Shown in pieces: positions 16,618 to 23,906 of a DNA stretch of 64,000 nucleotides (the first letter of the stretch is position 1; each line of letters starts with the position of its first letter). Below the pieces are notes generated by a model that was not told where the DNA came from, did no database searches, and worked only from the letters and a program-made list of their open reading frames with translations. Source of the DNA: Amycolatopsis coloradensis (GTDB lineage: Bacteria; Actinomycetota; Actinomycetes; Mycobacteriales; Pseudonocardiaceae); contig NZ_MQUQ01000015.1 of assembly GCF_001953865.1 (NCBI RefSeq), positions 660,873 to 724,872 of the forward strand. Reading direction: 5' to 3'. The translations under genes were made by a program, and so were the position numbers.

Positions 16618-17024
16618 ACTGCCCGCCTCGACGCGTACCAGGTCTCGCCAACGGGTTCGCCCGCCATGTTCCAGCTCCACGACACCGTCGGCGTGACGCG
16701 TGCGTAGCCGCCCGGCCCGACGATTCCCACTCGTTCGACCGGATCGGCGGCCTCACCGTAGATCCGGACGCCACGCGCGATGAACGGGTCGAACGAGACC
16801 ATGTCATCGATGACCAAAGCGACTTTTCGTTGTCCCGCTTGGATGTTGCGGAACTTCCGGGTCGCGAGGACGGCCTCGCCCACGCCGCCGACCCAGAAGT
16901 GGGTGCCGTCGAACTCGAACGACAGCGGGACGACGTCGGGCTGCTCGCCGTCCGCCGACAAGGTCGCGAAGCGGGCTAGAGGTTGTGAGCGCAGGTACGC
17001 GATCTCTTCGTCGGTGAAGGTCAC
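16602..17024 (-). CDS. PPOX-class F420-dependent oxidoreductase (140 aa)
   Basis: This is a split beta-barrel flavin/deazaflavin-binding protein. Markers are FTDEEIAYLRSQPLARFATLS at the start, then PDVVPLSFEFDGTHFWVGG, TRKFRNIQAGQRKVALVIDD and RGVRIYGEAADP. The length is typical of the Rv1155-like family, which uses cofactor F420 in actinobacteria. The GTG start at 17024 has GAGGAG eight nt upstream. The substrate is unknown. It is divergent from the tiny membrane-protein gene at 17055. Confidence 0.9.
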   Translation of the reverse strand: MTFTDEEIAYLRSQPLARFATLSADGEQPDVVPLSFEFDGTHFWVGGVGEAVLATRKFRNIQAGQRKVALVIDDMVSFDPFIARGVRIYGEAADPVERVGIVGPGGYARVTPTVSWSWNMAGEPVGETWYASRRAVHGAT

Positions 17025-17054
17025 TTAGGATGCTCCTCTGGCAAAGGGGGTTCC

Positions 17055-17156
17055 ATGTTCGCGATTACGCCGTTGCACCTCATCATCCTGCTCTTGGCAG
17101 TCGCCTTCGTCGCCGCTGTGGTCGTCGCGGTGGTGCTGGCCACCAAAAAACGCTGA
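17055..17156 (+). CDS. 33-residue single-pass membrane peptide
   Basis: ATG at 17055 follows AAAGGGGG at an ideal four-nt spacing. The peptide has a short polar start (MFAITPLH), one hydrophobic helix of about 21 residues (residues 9-29, LIILLLAVAFVAAVVVAVVLA) and a basic tail TKKR. It would sit in the membrane with the tail inside. The stop lies one base before the convergent TetR stop. Strong ribosome site and clean topology support a real small gene. Its function is unknown. Confidence 0.65.
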   Translation: MFAITPLHLIILLLAVAFVAAVVVAVVLATKKR

Positions 17157-17157
17157 G

Positions 17158-17796
17158 CTACTCGCGGATCGCGTAGTCGCCGAAGGCCGGTTCAAGCAGC
17201 TCGAAAGCCCGCTTGGTCGCCTTCGTCAGTGCCTCGGCGATCTCGTCGTTGCTCTCGCCGGCATGCGAACGCCGGAGGACCTCGCGGAAGAGGACGCGGT
17301 CGATCGCGTTGAGTTCGGCGGCCGCCATGACCGGGGTGACGTCGTCCGCGTCGGCTCCGGTCTCGGTCGCGAGCAGCTTGGCGAGCGCCTCCTCGCGGAG
17401 TTCGTGCAGCTCACGCAGCCGCGCGGTCAGGGTCGGGCTCTCCAACACCATCTTCGCGAAGACCGGCCCGGTGAAGCCGATCACGGGCGAGTGCTCCGCT
17501 ACCGCGTCCAGGAAAGTGCGCCGTAGCGCGGCCAGCGCCGACTCACCGGCCTTCCTGGAGCGGACGGCGTTCGCCAGCCCGTTCGTGAACTCCTCGTGCT
17601 GGTCCAGCGCCAGATCTTCTTTGCGCGCGAAGTAGTTGGTGACGGTCTTCTTCGCGACTCTCGCCGCCGCGGCGATCTCGGCGATCGTCGTCTCCTCGAA
17701 GCCCTTCTCGATGAAGAGGAGCGTCGCCTGGTCGGAGATCAGCCGCCGCGTTTCCTGCTTCTTGAGCTCTCGCAAACCCACGTCCGTGCTGGTCAT
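17158..17796 (-). CDS. TetR-family transcriptional regulator (212 aa)
   Basis: The N-terminal 60 residues form the TetR DNA-binding domain: RRLISDQATLLFIEKGFEETTIAEIAAAARVAKKTVTNYFARKEDL. The helix-turn-helix lies at about residues 38-57. The remaining helical domain binds an unknown ligand and mediates dimerisation. The gene is divergent from the VOC gene at 18083. The 286-bp gap contains a promoter and a TTTAC-N7-GTAAA inverted repeat eight nt upstream of its start, a plausible self-operator. Confidence 0.93.
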   Translation of the reverse strand: MTSTDVGLRELKKQETRRLISDQATLLFIEKGFEETTIAEIAAAARVAKKTVTNYFARKEDLALDQHEEFTNGLANAVRSRKAGESALAALRRTFLDAVAEHSPVIGFTGPVFAKMVLESPTLTARLRELHELREEALAKLLATETGADADDVTPVMAAAELNAIDRVLFREVLRRSHAGESNDEIAEALTKATKRAFELLEPAFGDYAIRE

Positions 17797-17804
17797 GAGC
17801 GAAG

Positions 17805-17856
17805 TTTACCACCGTCGTAAAAATACTCTTGACTTCTTGTAGGCCGGATGTAAACT
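17805..17856 (+). promoter_or_regulatory. Candidate promoter and TetR operator
   Basis: TTGACT (17829-17834), 16 bp and TAAACT (17851-17856) form a sigma70-type promoter pointing to the VOC gene. Just upstream, TTTAC-N7-GTAAA (17805-17821) is an inverted repeat, and a second GTAAAC lies in the -10 region. Such placement would let the adjacent TetR protein control both directions. Confidence 0.5.
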
Positions 17857-17891
17857 TATGTCCGTACTACCGACCAGAGAGAAGAGGCTCC

Positions 17892-18035
17892 TTGACCGCT
17901 CGAATCCCCCAAGGCAACGAAGGCACCAACCGCGCCCAGGTCCGCCGGAACGACCGCCGCCATCAGCAGCCGTTCCCCGGCCGCTCGACGCCGGTGCGCC
18001 GCTCGTTCGGCGTCCCGCGCCGCCGGTCGTACTGA
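17892..18035 (+). CDS. Possible 47-residue arginine-rich peptide
   Basis: A TTG start at 17892 preceded by GAAGAGG opens a frame of 47 residues ending 47 nt before the VOC gene. It contains 12 arginines in clusters (VRRNDRRHQQ, PVRRSFGVPRRRSY) and would be strongly basic. It lies downstream of the good promoter at 17829, so it would be transcribed. Arginine-rich frames arise easily by chance in GC-rich DNA, so I keep this as a possibility only. Confidence 0.35.
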   Translation: MTARIPQGNEGTNRAQVRRNDRRHQQPFPGRSTPVRRSFGVPRRRSY

Positions 18036-18082
18036 CCGGCCAGCACCTCCGAAAACTCACCGCCGACCGAAGGGGATAGCCC

Positions 18083-18463
18083 ATGAACGTCCTTGCCTCC
18101 ACCGTTTCGCTGACCGTCGACGACGTCGCCGCCTCCAGCCGCTTCTTCACCGAGCACTTCGGCTTCACCGAGCAGATGGCCGCGGAGGGTTTCGTCTCCC
18201 TCGGGCATGAAACCGCGAAGGTGGCCATCGTCCTGCTCCAGGCGGGGATCGAGGTCCTGCCGGAGAACCTGCGGCAGCAGCGCGCGTCCGGCGTGATCGT
18301 GGCCTTCACGGTCGAGAACCTCGAAGCCGAGGAGAAGCGCCTGCGCGACGAAGGTGTCGAGATCACGCTGCCGTTGCGGGAAGAACCGTGGGGAGAGCGC
18401 CTCCTCATGGTCACCGACCCGAACGGTGTGCCCGTGGAACTCGTGGAATGGGTGCAGCAGTAA
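18083..18463 (+). CDS. VOC-family (glyoxalase/bleomycin-resistance fold) protein (126 aa)
   Basis: One pair of beta-alpha-beta-beta-beta modules is visible: STVSLTVDDVAASSRFFTEHFGF at the N-terminus and VIVAFTVENLEAEEKRLRDEGVEITLPL with LLMVTDPNGVPVELVEWV at the C-terminus. The final Glu in VELVEW is in the usual metal-ligand place. Such proteins are lyases, dioxygenases or drug-binding proteins, and the activity here is unknown. GGGGA lies seven nt before ATG. The divergent TetR gene probably regulates it. Confidence 0.9.
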   Translation: MNVLASTVSLTVDDVAASSRFFTEHFGFTEQMAAEGFVSLGHETAKVAIVLLQAGIEVLPENLRQQRASGVIVAFTVENLEAEEKRLRDEGVEITLPLREEPWGERLLMVTDPNGVPVELVEWVQQ

Positions 18464-18492
18464 GGAAACGCCCCATCTCTCAGTGAAACAAG

Positions 18493-18525
18493 GCGGGGCC
18501 TGGTCCACAGTGGACCAGGCTCCGC
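18493..18525. terminator. 16-bp hairpin between convergent VOC genes
   Basis: GCGGGGCCTGGTCCAC (18493-18508) and 18510-18525 pair with one G-T wobble and a minimal loop. The hairpin is followed by TTTCT on the plus strand. It lies between two convergent VOC genes and can end both transcripts. Confidence 0.85.
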
Positions 18526-18540
18526 TTTCTCGTGCGGGAG

Positions 18541-18930
18541 CTACTTCATCGTGGCGAGCTGGATCAGGTTGCCACAGGTGTCGTCGAAGACGGCGGTGAC
18601 CACCGGTCCCATGTCGACGGCGTCCTGGGTGAACTCGACGCCCAATCCTTTGAGTCGTTCGACCTCGGCGAAGACGTCGTCGACGGCGAACTGGGTGAAC
18701 GGGATGCCGTCGCTGACCAGTGCTTTCTTGAACGGGCCCGCCGCGGGGTGGCCGTCCGGCTCCAGTAGCAGTTCGACGCCGTCCGGGTTGGCGGGGGAGA
18801 CCACGGTGAGCCAGCGGGCATCGCCGGTCGGGACGTCGTGCTTCTTCTGGAACCCCAGCTTCTCGGTGTAGAAGGCGAGCGCCTTGGTCTGGTCGTCGAC
18901 GAAGACGCTGGTGATGTTGATGCGGATCAC
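18541..18930 (-). CDS. VOC-family protein, ArsR-linked (129 aa)
   Basis: The start is GTG at 18930, overlapping the ArsR stop by four nt (GTGA). A longer reading inside the ArsR gene is not needed. The sequence INITSVFVDDQTKALAFYTEKLGF and DGIPFTQFAVDDVFAEVERLKGLGVEF shows the paired VOC modules. The ending VVTAVFDDTCGNLIQLATM matches the 'extradiol/bleomycin' type. Coupling to an ArsR regulator is common for this group. The substrate is unknown. Confidence 0.92.
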   Translation of the reverse strand: MIRINITSVFVDDQTKALAFYTEKLGFQKKHDVPTGDARWLTVVSPANPDGVELLLEPDGHPAAGPFKKALVSDGIPFTQFAVDDVFAEVERLKGLGVEFTQDAVDMGPVVTAVFDDTCGNLIQLATMK

Positions 18931-19217
18931 GGGTTCGGTTCCTCTCGGTCGATGGGCCACCGCTCGACGATCGAGCGCAGCGGACTCGTGTCGATGTGGT
19001 GGAACTTGTAGCGGCCCTGCCGCCGGGTGTGCACCAGGCCTGCCTGTTCGAGCATCGCGAGGTGCTGCGAGATGGCCTGGCGCGAAGAGCTCAGGCCATG
19101 TTTCATGGTCAGCCGTCCGCAGATCTCGAACAGTGTTTGACCATCCTTTTCGGTCAGTTCGTCCAGGATGACGCGTCGCGTCGCGTCGCCGATGGCCTTG
19201 AACAGGTCGCCGTCCAC
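18927..19217 (-). CDS. ArsR-family winged-helix regulator (96 aa)
   Basis: The sequence MDGDLFKAIGDATRRVILDELTE, then SSSRQAISQHLAMLEQAGLVHTRRQGRYKFHHI, is the ArsR/SmtB winged helix: recognition helix at about residues 46-58 and wing at 63-72. No metal-binding Cys cluster is seen, so it is likely of the non-metal type that controls VOC or SRPBCC partners. The GTG start at 19217 lies six nt after a TATAAC -10 box, so the mRNA is probably leaderless. The operator at 19230-19247 implies autoregulation of the ArsR-VOC operon. Confidence 0.94.
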   Translation of the reverse strand: MDGDLFKAIGDATRRVILDELTEKDGQTLFEICGRLTMKHGLSSSRQAISQHLAMLEQAGLVHTRRQGRYKFHHIDTSPLRSIVERWPIDREEPNP

Positions 19218-19223
19218 GACTCA

Positions 19224-19253
19224 GTTATAGGCAAGTCGCCACTTGCCTGTCAA
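19224..19253 (-). promoter_or_regulatory. ArsR-VOC promoter with operator as its spacer
   Basis: On the minus strand TTGACA (19253-19248) and TATAAC (19229-19224) are separated by exactly 18 bp. That spacer is a perfect inverted repeat, GGCAAGT-N4-ACTTGCC (19230-19247). Bound ArsR would block RNA polymerase directly. The transcription start would coincide with the GTG at 19217. Confidence 0.85.
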
Positions 19254-19261
19254 CTCGGAGG

Positions 19262-19906
19262 TCAGGAACCCAGATAGCGCAGGATCGCCAGGACGCGGCG
19301 GCTGTAGCCGGCGGTGGTGGCCAGTCCGAGCTTGTCGAAGATGGCGTTGACGTGCTTCTCGACGGCGCTCAGCGACACGAACAGCGCCTCGGCGATCCCG
19401 GCGTTCGTGTGGCCCTGCGCCATTTTCTCCAGTACTTCACGCTCTCGGGTGGTCAGCTTCGCGAGCGGATCGGTGTGCGTGGTCCGCGCGAGCAGCCGCC
19501 GGACCACCTCCGGATCGAACGCCGCCCCACCCGCGGCGACCCGATCGAGCGCGTCCAGGAATTCGCCCACCTGGGCGACCCGATCCTTCAGGAGATAACC
19601 CACGCGCTCACCTTCACCGGTGATCAACTCGGCCGCGTAGCGCTTCTCGACGTACTGCGAGAGCACCAGGACGCCGATCTCCGGCCAGCGTTTCCGGATC
19701 TCGAGCGCCGCGCGAAGACCCTCGTCCGTGTGGGTCGGCGGCATGCGGACGTCGGTGACGATCACGTCCGGCCGATACGCGGCGGTCGTCGAGAGCAGCG
19801 CGTCACCGTCGCCGACCGACGCCACGACCTCGTGCCCCTCTTCGACCAGCAGCCGGACCAGGCCTTCCCGCAACAGGGTCGAGTCCTCGGCGAGGATCAC
19901 TCGCAC
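19262..19906 (-). CDS. NarL/LuxR-type response regulator (214 aa)
   Basis: The receiver domain covers residues 1-120, with acidic pocket E7-D8, phospho-acceptor Asp52 in VIVTDVRMPP and Lys107 in YLLKDR. The LuxR helix-turn-helix occupies about 148-210: LTTREREVLEKMAQGHTNAGIAEALFVSLSAVEKHVNAIFDKLGL. It overlaps the histidine kinase gene by 10 nt and is surely its partner. Target genes are not evident. Confidence 0.95.
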   Translation of the reverse strand: MRVILAEDSTLLREGLVRLLVEEGHEVVASVGDGDALLSTTAAYRPDVIVTDVRMPPTHTDEGLRAALEIRKRWPEIGVLVLSQYVEKRYAAELITGEGERVGYLLKDRVAQVGEFLDALDRVAAGGAAFDPEVVRRLLARTTHTDPLAKLTTREREVLEKMAQGHTNAGIAEALFVSLSAVEKHVNAIFDKLGLATTAGYSRRVLAILRYLGS

Positions 19907-21048
19907 GGCAGCACCGCCGTCACCACGGTCGGACCGCCGAGCGGACTGTCCACGGTGAACGCCCCGTCCGCGGCCGCGACGCGCCGCGCGAGGCCGGACA
20001 GGCCGCCGCCCGACGCACGCGCCCCACCCGTGCCGTCATCGGTGATCCGCACCCGCACGCTGTTCCCGTCCCGCTCGGCCTCGATGTCGATCCGCGTCGC
20101 CGCGGCGTGCTTGATCGTATTCGTGACCGCTTCGGACGCCACGAAGTAGACGACGGTCTCGATGGCCGCGGGTGGCCGTTCCGGCAGGTCGACCCGCAGG
20201 CGGACCGGCACGCCGGAACGTTCCGCGAGTGCCTCCAGCGCGGGATGCAGCCCGTCCGAGTCCAGCGCGATCGGATACACCCGCCACGACACCTCGCGCA
20301 GGTCTTCGAGGGCACGCTGGGATTCTTCGTGTGCCTGCCGGAGCAGCTCCGACGCGTGGTCCGGATCACCGGCGCGCCGCGCCCGGCCGAGCAGCATCCC
20401 CAGCGCGACGAGCCGTTGCTGGACGCCGTCGTGCAGGTCTCGTTCGATCCGGCGGCGCTCACCGTTGACCGCTTCGACCACTTCCGCCCGGCTGGTCGCG
20501 AGTTCGGACACCCGGCGGCGCAGCTGTTCCTTCTTACTGGGGCCGAAAAAGCTCATCGCCAGCTTGTGATCCAGCGTCGCGGCCCCGATGAGTCCTTGCA
20601 GGGAAAGGAAAATGAGCAACGCGCCGAAGATCACGGTGGTGACCGGGTCGTACCAATCAGCCGGGGCGTCACCACCGGGCGACCTGCCGCTGAGGAGCTG
20701 GTACCCGATGACCACGCCGGATCCGGCACCGAACAGGATCAGGCCGAAGATCCCGGCGCTGAGCAGCCCGATGACGCAACGCGGGACCAGGTAGGCCATC
20801 GCGCGGCGTCCGGTGTAGTCCTTCGCGTTCTCGGCGCCGAAGTACCTCTCCAGTCGTTGTCGCTCCATTTCGGACAGTGCGCGGGCGCCCGAAAAGACGG
20901 GCCGCCGCAACGCGGGGACCGCGAGCGCGATGCCACCGAAGAGCACGTAGAAGAACTCAGCGACCGCCGTCGTGGCGCCGATCGCCAGGCCCAGCGTGCC
21001 GCGGAGCATCTTGCGCAGGTAGCGGCGCGTCGCTGCCGGAACAGGCAT
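19897..21048 (-). CDS. Membrane sensor histidine kinase, HisKA_3 type (383 aa)
   Basis: Four hydrophobic segments (about 18-48, 87-118 and 135-157) form a membrane sensor domain. The HisKA_3 motif GERRRIERDLHDGVQQRLVAL has the phospho-accepting His206. A HATPase domain follows, with N box SEAVTNTIKHA, G1 region ITDDGTG and G2 region GGGLSGLARRV. The kinase phosphorylates the response regulator encoded by the overlapping downstream gene. The stimulus is unknown; membrane or envelope stress is typical of this type. Confidence 0.93.
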   Translation of the reverse strand: MPVPAATRRYLRKMLRGTLGLAIGATTAVAEFFYVLFGGIALAVPALRRPVFSGARALSEMERQRLERYFGAENAKDYTGRRAMAYLVPRCVIGLLSAGIFGLILFGAGSGVVIGYQLLSGRSPGGDAPADWYDPVTTVIFGALLIFLSLQGLIGAATLDHKLAMSFFGPSKKEQLRRRVSELATSRAEVVEAVNGERRRIERDLHDGVQQRLVALGMLLGRARRAGDPDHASELLRQAHEESQRALEDLREVSWRVYPIALDSDGLHPALEALAERSGVPVRLRVDLPERPPAAIETVVYFVASEAVTNTIKHAAATRIDIEAERDGNSVRVRITDDGTGGARASGGGLSGLARRVAAADGAFTVDSPLGGPTVVTAVLPCE

Positions 21049-21183
21049 AGGGCCAGGTTAGCGGGGTGTCCGAAGGCCGGTATTGCGGTTTTCCTCAGTG
21101 ATCTGTGCCGCTTCACCCCAGGGTGCGGAACCCGGGCAATTCGTACGTTCGTTGTTACCCGCAGACGACCACGAAAGGCCGCC

Positions 21184-21834
21184 ATGAACCTCCTCCTCGC
21201 CGACGCCACCAACGAACCGATGGGCGGCCTCGCCGGCTGGGCAGTGTCACTGATGGACTCGCTGGGAGGTCCAGGAGCGGCGATCATCGTCGGGCTGGAC
21301 AACCTGTTCCCGCCGATCCCCAGCGAACTCGTGCTGCCGCTCGCCGGGTTCTCCGCGAGCCAGGGGACGTTCACCCTGGTGGAAGCGCTGGTGTGGACGA
21401 CCTTCGGTTCGGTCGCCGGCGCGATCATCGTGTACTACCTCGGCATGCTGCTCGGCCGCGACCGCACGCGCCGCTGGATGGCGAAGATACCGCTGGTCAA
21501 GGCCTCCGACTTCGACAAGACCGAGGCCTGGTTCCAGAAGCACGGCGCCAAGGCGGTGTTCCTCGGCCGGATGGTGCCGATCTTCCGCAGTCTCATCTCA
21601 CTGCCCGCCGGGATCGAGCGGATGCCGTTCTGGCGGTTCCTGGCCCTGACGACGGCGGGCAGCCTGATCTGGAACACGGTGTTCGTCCTGGCCGGGTACG
21701 GGCTGGGGGAGAGCTGGCACCTGGTCGAGGAATACGCCGGGTTCTTCCAGTACTTCGTGATCGCCGCCGTCGCGGTCGCGCTGACACTCTTTGTGGTGAC
21801 CCGGCTGCGCGAGAAGAACCGCACCAACGCATGA
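21184..21834 (+). CDS. DedA/SNARE-associated family membrane protein (216 aa)
   Basis: The start chosen is ATG at 21184 (MNLLLADATNEP), with AAAGG upstream. DedA features are present: LDNLFPPIPSELVLPLAGF with the conserved Glu and Pro, a re-entrant/membrane region, and the signature FLGRMVPIFRSLISLPAGI with conserved arginines, then MPFWRFLALTTAGSLIWNTVFVLAGYGLG. About five hydrophobic segments are seen. DedA proteins are undecaprenyl phosphate or phospholipid flippases or proton-linked transporters. Confidence 0.94.
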   Translation: MNLLLADATNEPMGGLAGWAVSLMDSLGGPGAAIIVGLDNLFPPIPSELVLPLAGFSASQGTFTLVEALVWTTFGSVAGAIIVYYLGMLLGRDRTRRWMAKIPLVKASDFDKTEAWFQKHGAKAVFLGRMVPIFRSLISLPAGIERMPFWRFLALTTAGSLIWNTVFVLAGYGLGESWHLVEEYAGFFQYFVIAAVAVALTLFVVTRLREKNRTNA

Positions 21835-21836
21835 GC

Positions 21837-21872
21837 CGTGCCGGGGTGCCCTGGCCAGGGCACCCCGGCACG
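21837..21872. terminator. 36-bp perfect palindrome, bidirectional terminator
   Basis: Arms 21837-21854 and 21855-21872 are perfectly complementary 18-mers with no spacer. They lie between the convergent DedA and DUF839 genes, three nt after the former and six nt before the end of the latter. Confidence 0.85.
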
Positions 21873-21878
21873 CCGTGA

Positions 21879-23039
21879 TCAAGATCGGAAGGGGCCGGTC
21901 ACCTCGTAGGTGATCCCGCCGGAGGACGAACCGGAGGTACCGCGTTGCGAAGAGAAGTACAGCCGGTTCCCGGCGGGGGTGAACGCGGGACCGCAGATCT
22001 CCGACGAGCTCTGGCCGTTGATCCGCAGGAACGGCGCCACGATGTCGTTCGGGGTGATGATGCAGATCTCCATGTTGCCACCGTCTTCGGCGACGAACAG
22101 GTCACCCGAAGACGTCCCGGTGACGTTGTCGACGCCGGTCAGCGGCGCCGAGCCGGGGCTGACCAGCGAGTCGTCGTAAGCCAGCTCGTAGGTGTTGTTC
22201 GTGAGGTTGAGCTGCCAGACGCGGTTGTCACCCTTGGTGGTGAACCACGCGGTGTCGTTGGCGTAGTGGAGCCCTTCGCCGCCGGTGAACCGCTTGGCAC
22301 CGGACACCTGGTTGCGCGTGGCGGTGGGGGAGCCGTCCGGGTCGGGCACGTTCGCCCAGGTGAAGCTTCCCGATGTCGCCGTGCCCGCCTTCAGCACCTG
22401 CAGCGTTCCGGCGGAGAGGTTGCCCCAGGTCGTCGGAACGAAGCGGTAGAAGCAGCCGTCCGACGTGTCTTCGGTCAGGTAGACGACCTTGCGCACCGGG
22501 TCGGCCGCCGCGGCCTCGTGCTTGAACTTCCCCATCGCGGGCCGCTGGACGGCGGCCGTGGCCGGACCGTTCGGCTGGCACTCGTAGACGAATCCGAGGT
22601 CGACCTCCTCACAGGAAAGCCAGGTGTTCCAAGGAGTCTTGCCGCCCGCGCAGTTCTGGCGCGTGTTCGCCAGGATGCGGTGGGCGCCGGTGATGTTCCC
22701 GCTCGCGTCGAACCTGACCGCGCTCGCACCGCCGCCCGGGGTGATCTCCGAGTTCGACACGTAGATCCAGCCGCTGCCGTCGGCGAACACCGCGCCGCCG
22801 TCCGGAGCGCTGTGCCAGGTGTAACCGGTGCTCGCGACCTTCTGGCCGGACCGGGCGATGACGCGGCTGGTGAATCCCGCGGGCAGCTGGATCCCGTTCG
22901 CGTCGGCCGCCTGGAGCGCGCCGTACGGGCTGGGGCCGTTCTGCGCGGGGGCGGCCAAGGCCGTCCCCGAAAGCCGGTTGCCGAACGCCGTGACACCAGC
23001 GCCGACCACGGCCGCGCGCAGGAAATTCCGTCGCTTCAC
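21879..23039 (-). CDS. Tat-exported DUF839/PhoX-like protein (386 aa)
   Basis: The N-terminus KRRNFLRAAVVGAGVTAFG is a twin-arginine signal with a cleavage site near ALAA. The signature GKTPWNTWLSCEE (133-145) and GEGLHYANDTAWFTTKGDNRVW, FVAEDGGNMEIC and ICGPAFTPAGNRLYFSSQRG are those of DUF839 proteins, a propeller family that includes PhoX alkaline phosphatases. Whether the metal ligands for phosphatase activity are complete cannot be judged here. The GTG start follows the HTH gene stop with no gap, and GGAGG lies inside that gene's end, so the genes are co-translated. Confidence 0.88.
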   Translation of the reverse strand: MKRRNFLRAAVVGAGVTAFGNRLSGTALAAPAQNGPSPYGALQAADANGIQLPAGFTSRVIARSGQKVASTGYTWHSAPDGGAVFADGSGWIYVSNSEITPGGGASAVRFDASGNITGAHRILANTRQNCAGGKTPWNTWLSCEEVDLGFVYECQPNGPATAAVQRPAMGKFKHEAAAADPVRKVVYLTEDTSDGCFYRFVPTTWGNLSAGTLQVLKAGTATSGSFTWANVPDPDGSPTATRNQVSGAKRFTGGEGLHYANDTAWFTTKGDNRVWQLNLTNNTYELAYDDSLVSPGSAPLTGVDNVTGTSSGDLFVAEDGGNMEICIITPNDIVAPFLRINGQSSSEICGPAFTPAGNRLYFSSQRGTSGSSSGGITYEVTGPFRS

Positions 23040-23540
23040 TCATGCCTCCAAGGCATCCGCTGTTGTGGTGGTGCGGTAAAGGAGCGGATCGGAGGTTACG
23101 GGTGGAACGGGACTTCCAGGTGAATTCGCGGCGTATTCACCGCGAGGAGGGAACTTTCGTAGGAAACCTTGGCTCACCACGATTTCCTTCGCTTTGCGCA
23201 GCCCCGGAGCTTCGTCCCCGCCGCGTTGTTCCGCGACGTCGATGGCGAGGAGTATCCGGTCGAGCGGGGCGCATCCTCCATTGCGGTGGTGGCGGCGTCC
23301 GATCAGGTGACGCCAGGCGGCGAGATAGTCGTCGACTCCCGGCTCCCCCGGAACGGCCCGCAGTAGCGCGCGGAGCAGGACTCTCATCTGGTTTTCGTTG
23401 CTAGGTAAGGTTTTCCGGGCCAAGGTGTCGGCGAGGGTGCTGCGTGAATGACCGGTCGCGGCCGCCAGCGCGCGGATGCTGAGACCGCTTCGGTCGCGGA
23501 GTTCGCGCAGGTGCGCCATGAACTCCGGTTCGGTGTTCAC
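23040..23540 (-). CDS. XRE-type helix-turn-helix protein (166 aa)
   Basis: The start is taken as GTG at 23540, overlapping the upstream membrane-peptide stop as GTGA. Another possible start is the ATG at MAHLRELRD. The HTH is at about residues 8-45: MAHLRELRDRSGLSIRALAAATGHSRSTLADTLARKTLPS. A short helical stretch with a W (YLAAWRHLIGRRHH) follows. The C-terminal third is Pro/Gly-rich and poorly ordered. It directly precedes the DUF839 gene with zero spacing. It may regulate this unit. Confidence 0.8.
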   Translation of the reverse strand: MNTEPEFMAHLRELRDRSGLSIRALAAATGHSRSTLADTLARKTLPSNENQMRVLLRALLRAVPGEPGVDDYLAAWRHLIGRRHHRNGGCAPLDRILLAIDVAEQRGGDEAPGLRKAKEIVVSQGFLRKFPPRGEYAANSPGSPVPPVTSDPLLYRTTTTADALEA

Positions 23541-23737
23541 CGGCGTGCCCGCGCGGGCACGGGACGGCCGAGGACGGCACCGAGCAGGGTGATCGCGATC
23601 CCGGCCGCGATCGGTGCGCTCGTGCCGGCGAAGGTCAGCAGCGTGGTGAATGCGGTGAGAATGCTCAGACAGGCGATCTGACCGGCCGAAACGCATCTGC
23701 GCCTCGGCAGGATGGGGGACAGAATTCCGTGACTCAT
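23537..23737 (-). CDS. Small membrane protein upstream of HTH gene (66 aa)
   Basis: ATG at 23737 begins MSHGILSPILPRRRC, followed by one or two hydrophobic helices (CLSILTAFTTLLTFAGTSA, APIAAGIAITLLGAVLG) and a basic tail PVPARARR. It overlaps the HTH gene by four nt. The hydrophobic pattern and tight coupling support a true gene. It may tether or sense for the HTH protein, but no family is recognised. Confidence 0.65.
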   Translation of the reverse strand: MSHGILSPILPRRRCVSAGQIACLSILTAFTTLLTFAGTSAPIAAGIAITLLGAVLGRPVPARARR

Positions 23738-23864
23738 GACCTTGCCCTCTCAAGGCTCAGTGGCCGCACCCGGCGGGGTGGCACGGAATCTACGTTATCA
23801 AACCGTGATATGAAGTTTAAGACTGATTAATGCCCGGATCCGTCCGGATCTTGAAATGCCGAAA

Positions 23865-23891
23865 GCCCCGGATCCTGAGCGGATCCGGGGC
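23865..23891. terminator. lon terminator hairpin
   Basis: GCCCCGGATCC (23865-23875) and GGATCCGGGGC (23881-23891) form a perfect 11-bp stem with a five-nt loop. It begins 15 nt beyond the lon stop in the direction of transcription, and on the minus strand it is followed by TTTC. Confidence 0.85.
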
Positions 23892-23906
23892 CTCGGCCTC
23901 GCGCCG

